Shown in pieces: positions 59,001-64,000 of a stretch of DNA of 64,000 bases (position 1 is its first letter; every line of letters begins with the position of its first letter). Position numbers and translations under genes: made by a program. The stretch is from Pseudobdellovibrionaceae bacterium (GTDB lineage: Bacteria; Bdellovibrionota; FAC87; UBA2466; JACKAF01). The notes beneath the pieces were generated by a model. That model did not search any database, was not told the origin of the DNA, and saw only the letters and a program-made list of their open reading frames with translations. Location of the stretch: contig JACKAF010000001.1 of NCBI GenBank assembly GCA_020635235.1, positions 248,001 to 312,000 of the forward strand, written 5' to 3'.

Positions 59001-59721
59001 TCTTACAAGGATTGTCCAGAGCATCGAAGTCCCCAAGGCAGAAAAGGATCTTCAAAAAGAGAAGCTCGCATTGATCAAAAATCTACAGGACGTTGCTATT
59101 TGGGGATGGAGCACTAAGACTGGAGGTCGAATTATTGAGCATTCCGCAAACCACACGCGCGCCTATTTTCGAGCGTTGTGCAGCATCGCGCAGTTCCTAA
59201 ACAAGGTGAAACCCCAGTGCCAGATCGATCTATCAAAACTCCATGGGGCGCGCGAGATGGAACGCTTTCTGGACTGGGCACAGCTTGGAATGGAGTTCCC
59301 ATTCTTTACGGAGGCTATTGAAGAGACGTTCCGCGATACCGAAGATGGAGGATTGGATGTACTCTCCTCGCGAGCGAAGCGCGATTTTGGTGTTTTGGCC
59401 TATAAGTCCGACTACGGCGCCAAAAATCTTTTTGCGGAATTGCTTCGGAGACTTTCCCAAAACCACGATTCCGCGGAACTGTACCTGGTCCAGCGCGCGA
59501 TCCTTTCCAACACTACGTGGGGTTGGACACAGACCGATACGCAGGTCGCTAGGAGCGGTATTACACGGGGCTCTTCCAAACGAATCTTCCGCGGGTTGTA
59601 CGCCGCTGCCTACCTACTCAAACAGCTTCAACCGCGGGTTAACCGGCTTTCCGCAATTGAAGAGGCCTATCAAACAAGCAAGATGTTAGATGCGTACGCG
59701 GCGCTGCCCTTCGAAGACTAG
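56080..59721 (+). CDS. SF2 DEAH-type helicase with N-terminal signal-like segment and ~145-aa tandem repeats
   Basis: 1213 aa from ATG 56080. The N-terminus MRNRLKFLCSALGWLSVAMF then LTA looks like a signal peptide or membrane anchor. Helicase core: Walker A VMPPGSGKTVVSAHY (207-211), VLFVVQSNNILDEATATYE, DEGH box at 314, LLLTATLWHRD, motif V VLVIRMLHQGSDTRAANQIF and motif VI IQNGGRAGRP (from 567). Residues 1-170 are unrecognised. From about residue 714 to the end are three full and one half tandem repeats with starts near W714, L854, W1008 and W1147. Each has a WxW-like opening, an R-x-(F/Y)-R-(A/G)-L helix pair, a 'P-x(5-6)-L-x-x-L' turn and a 'S-x-x-(A)-x-x-L' helix. A cytosolic nucleic-acid enzyme with an export signal is unexpected. 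No partner gene lies beside it other than a TetR regulator. Confidence 0.85.
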   Translation: MRNRLKFLCSALGWLSVAMFLTASKPIDVCRGHFISEVPGAVHGGLEGASAVQQAFYFLAAVPVLMEGHRLDLVDVEFSKDNDDVFFRTPSGYHHYSFTKNAAEARPGKGMPEVLVEPERVTSRVQFLWPQGPGSTSFDLERAQGILRSSLRADRYAHCQLQPYPDWNDGKAILSNPQDRAVDALIAMEDRVPGKAGLKRALVMPPGSGKTVVSAHYVGRLHARLKTRTSKWKKKPKVLFVVQSNNILDEATATYETELGFARIARLYGPESKSPLPRNVEMIAVTRSGYFARRDDIHRTLAKDPEQPWIIVFDEGHEYMKVKSKVLHEAQFHTIRKDLEATLDERHRVLLLTATLWHRDRVLIKDYLQGNIYGGFLTDDEQELLRSGSILDLQVLCRTAWYRSIQQGYSPPLADLHIITSLGNTPMSEILDYNQAMKEAIERKVTVHQGLLKDVAKRILRTRIPGVPDRGILFVPSIAHADAYAPILAAHLKEDVRVYHGGATSEPGTYDWFNDQKDFDTQQDRKKHKYVLVIRMLHQGSDTRAANQIFLLKPYGYSPSGFGSLIQNGGRAGRPFDRKPYFRLYDYTGFARVLVEGIESIIVESFDPAHDGPGGTQRIVVNEENLTPLEFRGKYYDLFSEQETYATKFPFFDLRVFQSGALRSLHEEAYNYSIQKFGNGTGAQEVILKLGKLLVEHFPCPESEDLLTRLETDWKWSKGDGTAAKVAKSPDTQAVRSIYEALFEMAAIMKSFPEAEELDITKLHSEQGFADFMQRLDPLRAKSLLAIEAKLLFIDRVEGAWGAFYDECRDRGIGTFSDEWAAKKLVEALVRSIPEEFADEREALLKRVLDPNDLGLLKSDSGIATPNEYRNRMNGDQNRARNREPFQRIYRVLYLIAQIMKKHPEATNLDLERLQEREQMELLFALLRPNRVNTQLDAPKLRSFFDRESGGIATLIERAPTFGVQNFSREAPQLLTRIVQSIEVPKAEKDLQKEKLALIKNLQDVAIWGWSTKTGGRIIEHSANHTRAYFRALCSIAQFLNKVKPQCQIDLSKLHGAREMERFLDWAQLGMEFPFFTEAIEETFRDTEDGGLDVLSSRAKRDFGVLAYKSDYGAKNLFAELLRRLSQNHDSAELYLVQRAILSNTTWGWTQTDTQVARSGITRGSSKRIFRGLYAAAYLLKQLQPRVNRLSAIEEAYQTSKMLDAYAALPFED

Positions 59722-60368
59722 ACGTTGGAGTTGGCTTCTAGGAGAGCAAAGGCGTCCTTTACCGTTTGCTTCTGCAATTGTCGCAAATTCAGCGGGTAAT
59801 CCGCGGCATAGAAGTTGAAGAGGGCCCCAGTAATCATTACCTGCGCGCTTCGCGCGACCGTACGAGCCTTCGGGGCACTTATCTTCCCCTTTTCCACAAA
59901 GGGGGCCAGGGTAGAAAGGATTCTTTCTTCCCCCATCGATCGGATGCTGTTTTGAATGGCGCGGTAGCTTTTGTCGTAAGACGCCAAGTAATAAAATAGA
60001 CCGACAACGCAGGCGTAGCGGGGGTGCCGGTGCAACCACTCAAACCAACCCTCGATGGACGCCTGAAAACGGGCCCTACCTGCCGAGGCCTTCTCAATGC
60101 GTGTAATCGTCTCCTGCTGACCGACAACGAACACGTAACGAACCGCCGTTCGGATGAGCTCATCCCGGTTCTGAAAGTAGTAGGCCACGTGCGTGCGGTT
60201 CATTCCCACGAGCTTCCCGAGGGTTTCAAAGCTTGTGTTGTCTAGACCTCGAGTAGCAAGACACTCGATAAGCGCCTCGACGATCTGGATTTTTCGTTTT
60301 TCGCCCCGGCCTCGCTTAAAATCAAAAATCTGATAGTAGACGGCGTCCGAGAGTTCCGGCGTTTTCAT
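59718..60368 (-). CDS. TetR-family transcription regulator
   Basis: 216 aa. N-terminal helix-turn-helix: KIQIVEALIECLATRGLDNT then SFETLGKLVGMNRTHVAYYF, QNRDELIRTAVRYVF. The rest is a typical helical ligand-binding domain (IEGWFEWLHRHPRYACVVGL). ATG 60368 is preferred. A TATAAT box lies 7 nt before it, so the message may be leaderless or nearly so, and the ATG at 60377 falls within that box. It converges on the helicase gene by interlocked TAG stops. Its own upstream region carries three CCTGTGG boxes, probably its operators. Confidence 0.9.
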   Translation of the reverse strand: MKTPELSDAVYYQIFDFKRGRGEKRKIQIVEALIECLATRGLDNTSFETLGKLVGMNRTHVAYYFQNRDELIRTAVRYVFVVGQQETITRIEKASAGRARFQASIEGWFEWLHRHPRYACVVGLFYYLASYDKSYRAIQNSIRSMGEERILSTLAPFVEKGKISAPKARTVARSAQVMITGALFNFYAADYPLNLRQLQKQTVKDAFALLEANSNV

Positions 60369-60375
60369 GGGGCGC

Positions 60376-60381
60376 ATTATA
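60376..60381 (-). promoter_or_regulatory. -10 box of the TetR gene (near-leaderless mRNA)
   Basis: TATAAT on the minus strand (60381-60376) is seven bases before ATG 60368. No good -35 lies 17 nt upstream; that space instead carries the CCTGTGG operator boxes. Confidence 0.5.
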
Positions 60382-60389
60382 TACGAAAC

Positions 60390-60450
60390 CCACAGGTTTT
60401 GTTTCTCCTGTGGATTATTCGGACCAAAATATCCACAGGGCCTGGGGATA
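60390..60450. promoter_or_regulatory. Operator cluster: three CCTGTGG boxes in alternating orientation
   Basis: CCACAGG (60390-60396), CCTGTGG (60407-60413) and CCACAGG (60433-60439) make two overlapping inverted repeats: one with a 10-nt centre, one CCTGTGGAT/ATCCACAGG with a 15-nt centre. A fourth imperfect copy, CCTGGGGAT, is at 60441-60449. They sit directly upstream of the -10 box of the TetR gene, the expected place for autorepression. Confidence 0.6.
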
Positions 60451-60668
60451 TTTTTTATGCCAATAAAAACATATACTTACTAGCCGCCGCCCGCAGACCA
60501 CCGACCCCTGATCTTAGACAACTGTATAAATAGAATTTGACAACGTACTGAGTTAAGGGGGAGGCTCTGGGCAACGGCACAAGGAGAGGTTTTGTGAGGG
60601 CGGACTATTTTCACTGGTACCGTAGGCGCCGAAAGAGCGCGGTATTCGTAATGGAAGCGCATGGTTGA

Positions 60669-60686
60669 GCCAAGTCTTGACTTGGC
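60669..60686 (+). promoter_or_regulatory. Perfect 18-bp palindrome over a TTGACT box
   Basis: GCCAAGTC-TT-GACTTGGC is a perfect 8-bp inverted repeat with a 2-nt centre. It contains TTGACT (60677-60682), a near-consensus -35, 45 nt upstream of ATG 60731. It may be an operator for that gene or a leader hairpin. The rest of the 60451-60668 stretch shows no gene. Confidence 0.4.
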
Positions 60687-60730
60687 GCAAATCGTACGCA
60701 ATCTAGCCACTGAACGCGATGGAGGTGTTT

Positions 60731-61012
60731 ATGTCCGTTCAGCGCTGGAAACATTATATCCCTGCAGCCTTGCTGTTGGCATCCGCGTGGCTTTTCGCCG
60801 CGGTTCCGGCTCTGGCGGTCCTCATCGTTTCGGGAGCTCTCGTCTTTTTCGGGCTTCTTTATGCTAGCATCGTATACAAAGTCCACCGCGCACAAGACTC
60901 TGCACCCCCTCCTGGAGTCGTCGACGCAGAATTCTACCGCGGAGAACCCAATTTTAAGAATGTGACGGTTCACTTCGCAAGGCGGGTGGATTGGTTCAAG
61001 CCGACCGTATAG
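60731..61012 (+). CDS. Small membrane protein (93 aa)
   Basis: ATG 60731 has GGAGG five bases upstream; the ATG at 60719 overlaps that site. After MSVQRWKHYIPAALLLASAW come two hydrophobic spans (LLLASAWLFAAVPALAVL and IVSGALVFFGLLYASIVY), then a ~45-aa soluble tail (VHRAQDSAPPPGVVDAEFY). It is likely an inner-membrane protein with a cytoplasmic or periplasmic tail. No family is recognised. It converges on the HD-GYP gene with a 1-nt gap. Confidence 0.65.
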   Translation: MSVQRWKHYIPAALLLASAWLFAAVPALAVLIVSGALVFFGLLYASIVYKVHRAQDSAPPPGVVDAEFYRGEPNFKNVTVHFARRVDWFKPTV

Positions 61013-61013
61013 G

Positions 61014-62048
61014 CTATTCTTCCGGATCTTCCTGGCTCACCATATGACGTGCTTGGCACGGATCGAAGTCTTTGGGAAGTTCGATGTTCCCTCGCTGCTC
61101 GAAGTTCTTGTTGAAGGTCTTGAACAAATAGGGGTCAAATTTGCCTGGTTGCATCGCGAACATGGTGTTTAGCGCTTCGGTTGGCGTCACCGCCTTGTGG
61201 TAGGAACGATCCGTCGTCAAAGCATCAAAAACATCGGCAATCATGACGACCCGGCTCAGTTTCGAGATTTCATCGCCGCTCAATCCACGCGGGTAACCAC
61301 TTCCATCGAAATTCTCGTGGTGCTGGTGTACCACATGCTTAGCCGCTTCGGGGATGGCCTTCACGTCCTTCAAGAACTCCACACCGTAGTCCGGGTGTTT
61401 TTTGATTTCTTCCCACTCTTCCGTCGTCAGCGGAGTGGTTTTGTTGATGATCTTTTTATCAAGCTTTCGTTTTCCGAGATCGTGTAAGAGGCCGCCCAAA
61501 CCCGCATGAAAAAGCATCGCCTTGTCATCACCAAAAAGCTTCTTTGCCAACGCGATCGAGTAGACTGCCACGTCGACACAATGGTTATACGTGTAGTAAT
61601 CGTGCATGGATAACCGCATCAAAGAAACGGCGGATTCTACATCCTCACTCACGAAGCTAACCATTTCCTGCACAAGATTCTTGGAGCTCTCCACGACATG
61701 GCGAATATCTTTCTTTGTAAAAAGATCCTCGACATGAACGAACGCGGACTCCTTTATGATACGGGCTTTTTGGGATCGCTCCATGTCCGGATCGGCGACA
61801 CTCTTTTGCAGAATCTCGAGATAGGCGTCACGTTGTTCGGTTGGAATCAGAAACTCGGTTGCCCCATGCTTTGACAAGGACCGAAGGCGGTCCTTGGAAA
61901 GGCAGTCTCCGGGTTTGCGAAAGTGAATTGGTTTGTCCCCCACTAAGAGGAACATGTCGAAGTGTAGAGGTATATCTACAGGCACGGATGTAATCCGCAC
62001 CTTGAAAAACCGCTCGATACCCGGCTCTTTTTGTTCTTTTGGTATCAC
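61014..62048 (-). CDS. HD-GYP domain protein (c-di-GMP phosphodiesterase type)
   Basis: 344 aa. The N-terminal ~120 residues (ITSVPVDIPLHFDMFLLVGD) are a small regulatory part, not a REC or PAS domain. The HD-GYP core follows: YYTYNHCVDVAVYSIALAKK, GGLLHDLGKRKLDKKIIN (HD), HHENFDGSGYPRGLSGDEIS (GYP) and RVVMIADVFDALTTDRSYHK. Residues for metal and c-di-GMP binding look intact, so hydrolysis of c-di-GMP to GMP is likely. In Bdellovibrio c-di-GMP governs switching between lifestyles. GTG 62048 with GGTGAG upstream. Confidence 0.93.
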   Translation of the reverse strand: MIPKEQKEPGIERFFKVRITSVPVDIPLHFDMFLLVGDKPIHFRKPGDCLSKDRLRSLSKHGATEFLIPTEQRDAYLEILQKSVADPDMERSQKARIIKESAFVHVEDLFTKKDIRHVVESSKNLVQEMVSFVSEDVESAVSLMRLSMHDYYTYNHCVDVAVYSIALAKKLFGDDKAMLFHAGLGGLLHDLGKRKLDKKIINKTTPLTTEEWEEIKKHPDYGVEFLKDVKAIPEAAKHVVHQHHENFDGSGYPRGLSGDEISKLSRVVMIADVFDALTTDRSYHKAVTPTEALNTMFAMQPGKFDPYLFKTFNKNFEQRGNIELPKDFDPCQARHMVSQEDPEE

Positions 62049-62110
62049 TGGTGGCTCACCGAAACTCAGACTCTTATCGGAATCCCGGCGGTTTTTACCA
62101 AGCCCTCAGC

Positions 62111-63763
62111 TCAGACGTCAAAAACCTGCGTAATTACAATAGGTTTGTAGCAGGCGTGGTCTCTATAGTAGCGCCGAAGCTGTAGCCGGATGCGCTCCGC
62201 CACGTCGGACTCTCGACGCTCATCTTCATAGATGGATTCCACCAAATCCACAGCCTCCAGTTTCACCCTATCTTCTTCCTCGCCCTCTTTGAATAGAACG
62301 CCGTAGCTGTTCACTACCGGGCGTCCGATCAAATCCTCTGTTTCCGCATCACGCATGAGTACCGAATATACAATTCCTGCTTTCGCCATTCCGCTTCGCT
62401 GGGTAAATACTATCGGCCGCTGCTCCATAACCCAGCCCTGAACTATCGGTACTTTTTTCAGTTCAACTTTTTCAGCGCGATCAAGAATCTTTCCGTCGGT
62501 TTCCAGAACCTGTCCGTCTTCAATGACAAAAATGTTTTCTCTGGCGATGTCGGACTCGGTAGCGAGATCCGCATGTTTTGCCATGTGACGGTATTCTCCG
62601 TGCACCGGTACAAAAAACTTTGGCTTACACGCTTTGTGCAAAAGCCTTAACTCTTCCTGGAAACCGTGACCCGAAACATGAATTTGGTGAATGGACTCAT
62701 AAAGAATATCTGCTCCCTGGCGCGCCAGTTGGCTGATCATTCCGGAGATTGCCCTTTCGTTTCCGGGGATAAAACGGCTCGACAACATCACTCTATCGCC
62801 CGGACGTAGCTGCAAATCACGGTGGGTTCCGTGGGCTACCCGAAGGAGAGCAGATTGGGGTTCGGCCTGGCTTCCCGTCGCCAAAATAATTACTTTGTCG
62901 TCGGGATACTTATCTGCATTTTCCGGAAGAATGAGCGTATCTTCAGGAATGTTAAGTGAAGACTGCTCGTGAGCTAATCGCGTATACGAGTGCATACTCC
63001 GCCCCAGTAGCACAACTTTTTTTCCCTGCTCGTGCGCGAGTTTCAATAGGTTTCCAATGCGGCGGATATTGGAAGCAAAAAGGGCGATGATGATTCTTGT
63101 GTTCTGTTCCTTGAACAAATGCGAAAAAGATTTTGCGATGTCTTCTTCAGAAACGGTGTGCCCCGCCTTTTCAGCATTGGTACTGTCCGCAAACAACAAA
63201 TGGACACCGGCCTTACCAAACTCTTCAAAGGCCTCTAAACCAATGGTCTGACCTTCAAACGGAGTTGGGTCGTGCTTAAAATCTCCGGAGTGCACAATCA
63301 GTCCAACGGGTGTCTTAATGCCGAACGCAAGCGCTTCAATAATAGAGTGCTGCACGGCAACCGGAGTAAAATCAAAAGGCCCTACCTTAAAGCTTTTTCC
63401 TGGCTCGATCTCAATAAAATTTACTTTCTTTGCATGTTCATGCTCTGCGAGTTTGTGAGTGATGAGCCCCCTGGGAAACTTCGTACAGTAAACGTCCAAC
63501 GTTGCCCGACGGGCTAAATAGGGAATCGCTCCTATGTGGTCGTCATGACCGTGGGTCACGACCACCCCCTTCAGGTGTTCGATCCGATCCATCACATAAC
63601 TTAGGTCAGGTACAAAGAGTTCGACTCCCGGGTGGGACGCATCGGGAAACTGAATGCCACAATCGAGAAGTACAATACTATCTTCCCACTCCAAAATAAG
63701 GCAGTTGAGACCGATCTCACCCAGTCCGCCGAGAGGCAACATGCGCAGCTTTTTCTTGACCAT
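62111..63763 (-). CDS. rnj: Ribonuclease J
   Basis: 550 aa. Metallo-beta-lactamase core: MLPLGGLGEIGLNCLILEW, then the HxHxDH site THGHDDHIGAIPYLARRATL, AVQHSIIEALAFGIKTPVGL, HSGDFKHDPTPFEGQ and FADSTNAEKAGHTVSEEDI. The beta-CASP part follows: IIALFASNIRRIGNLLKLA, VLLGRSMHSY and ATGSQAEPQSALLR, with HVSGHGFQEELRLL and PVHGEYRHM. It combines endo- and 5'-3' exoribonuclease activity. RNase J in a Gram-negative suggests it shares mRNA decay with or replaces RNase E. Confidence 0.96.
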   Translation of the reverse strand: MVKKKLRMLPLGGLGEIGLNCLILEWEDSIVLLDCGIQFPDASHPGVELFVPDLSYVMDRIEHLKGVVVTHGHDDHIGAIPYLARRATLDVYCTKFPRGLITHKLAEHEHAKKVNFIEIEPGKSFKVGPFDFTPVAVQHSIIEALAFGIKTPVGLIVHSGDFKHDPTPFEGQTIGLEAFEEFGKAGVHLLFADSTNAEKAGHTVSEEDIAKSFSHLFKEQNTRIIIALFASNIRRIGNLLKLAHEQGKKVVLLGRSMHSYTRLAHEQSSLNIPEDTLILPENADKYPDDKVIILATGSQAEPQSALLRVAHGTHRDLQLRPGDRVMLSSRFIPGNERAISGMISQLARQGADILYESIHQIHVSGHGFQEELRLLHKACKPKFFVPVHGEYRHMAKHADLATESDIARENIFVIEDGQVLETDGKILDRAEKVELKKVPIVQGWVMEQRPIVFTQRSGMAKAGIVYSVLMRDAETEDLIGRPVVNSYGVLFKEGEEEDRVKLEAVDLVESIYEDERRESDVAERIRLQLRRYYRDHACYKPIVITQVFDV

Positions 63764-63910
63764 ACCGGGATTAAACCTCGCTAATGCTTAAAATAAAAGC
63801 CCTTTTCAGTCTCTTAATTTAGCGAAAGATATCTAAATTTCTTCAAGGTTTGATCCGAAAAAGGAATTGAAGGACAAGGACCGACGTGTGTTCAGGCCCT
63901 TCATGCGATT

Positions 63911-64000
63911 ATGAAAACTAGGTATTTCATATCTTGCGCCCTCTATTTATTAGTGTTTTCCGCACCAGTGTGGCTGCTGTCGTGCGCCTCGAACGACAAT
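63911..64000 (+). CDS. Lipoprotein, 3'-truncated by window edge
   Basis: ATG 63911 opens MKTRYFISCALYLLVFSA, then PVWLLSC, a lipoprotein signal with the lipobox LLSC, followed by ASNDN at the window end. Only the first 30 codons are seen. The Shine-Dalgarno region is weak. Divergent from rnj; 147 nt lie between them. Confidence 0.55.
   Translation, partial: MKTRYFISCALYLLVFSAPVWLLSCASNDN

Noticed and set aside
1..64000. CRISPR arrays, insertion sequences, prophage, integrase or attachment sites
   Set aside because: No regularly spaced repeats, transposase or integrase motifs, or phage structural genes were seen. The single tRNA gene has no duplicated 3' end nearby that I could find.

Overview
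The window looks like part of a chromosome from a free-living or predatory-type Gram-negative bacterium, most likely a member of Bdellovibrionota (Oligoflexia / Bdellovibrionales-like). This assignment is an inference. It rests on a TIGR02147-type regulator (a family concentrated in Bdellovibrio relatives and Fibrobacteres), the very high share of lipoproteins and Sec-exported orphan proteins, a DUF2330 protein, GatCAB-dependent aminoacylation, and outer-membrane genes (LpoB, BamE-like, SYLF, beta-barrels). I saw no insertion sequence, prophage, CRISPR array or rRNA operon. One tRNA gene (Val, anticodon UAC) is present.

Layout. 1-11 kb: mostly exported proteins of unknown role (lipoproteins, a secreted catalase-like protein, a Gly/Pro/His-repeat protein, a large Cys-rich lipoprotein), plus a cytosolic PHP phosphoesterase and a GT-B-like glycosyltransferase. 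11.4-15 kb: rfbC, then a tightly overlapping four-gene operon (AAA+ ATPase plus three unrecognised proteins), the best candidate here for an undescribed system. 15-18.6 kb: polyphosphate metabolism (ppx facing sixA-ppk1). 18.7-30.4 kb: cell-envelope block with LpoB/COG3014 lipoproteins, a BamE-like lipoprotein, two putative metalloproteases, an M14 carboxypeptidase, a SYLF protein, an exported HAD protein, an EEP-family hydrolase, an 851-aa lipoprotein and a TIGR02147 regulator. 30.5-38.9 kb: lipoprotein gamma-glutamyltransferase, a LysR regulator, DsbD-alpha-like protein, monothiol glutaredoxin and BolA, a BtuF-like protein, an aldo/keto reductase and gmd. 38.9-44.5 kb: gatC-gatA-gatB and a PcrA/UvrD helicase. 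44.5-44.9 kb: a strongly structured intergenic region, possibly a non-coding RNA. 44.9-49.7 kb: a complete DNA topoisomerase VI operon (top6B-top6A), rare in bacteria, between two putative beta-barrel genes, one with a textbook sigma-54 promoter. 49.7-56 kb: citrate synthase, proC, a DUF2330 protein, tRNA-Val, and an exported flavin monooxygenase coupled to an exported orphan. 56-64 kb: a 1213-aa SF2 helicase with an apparent signal peptide and a new-looking ~145-aa tandem repeat, a TetR regulator with clear operator boxes, an HD-GYP protein and RNase J.

Genome style. Genes are packed tightly. All twelve convergent gene pairs end within 15 nt of each other or overlap, five with exactly interlocked 4-bp stop codons, so there is almost no room for intergenic terminators at tail-to-tail junctions. 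Many co-directional neighbours overlap by ATGA/TTGA, and TTG/GTG starts with good Shine-Dalgarno sequences are used. Functional calls come from recognised motifs read by eye; no database search was run.
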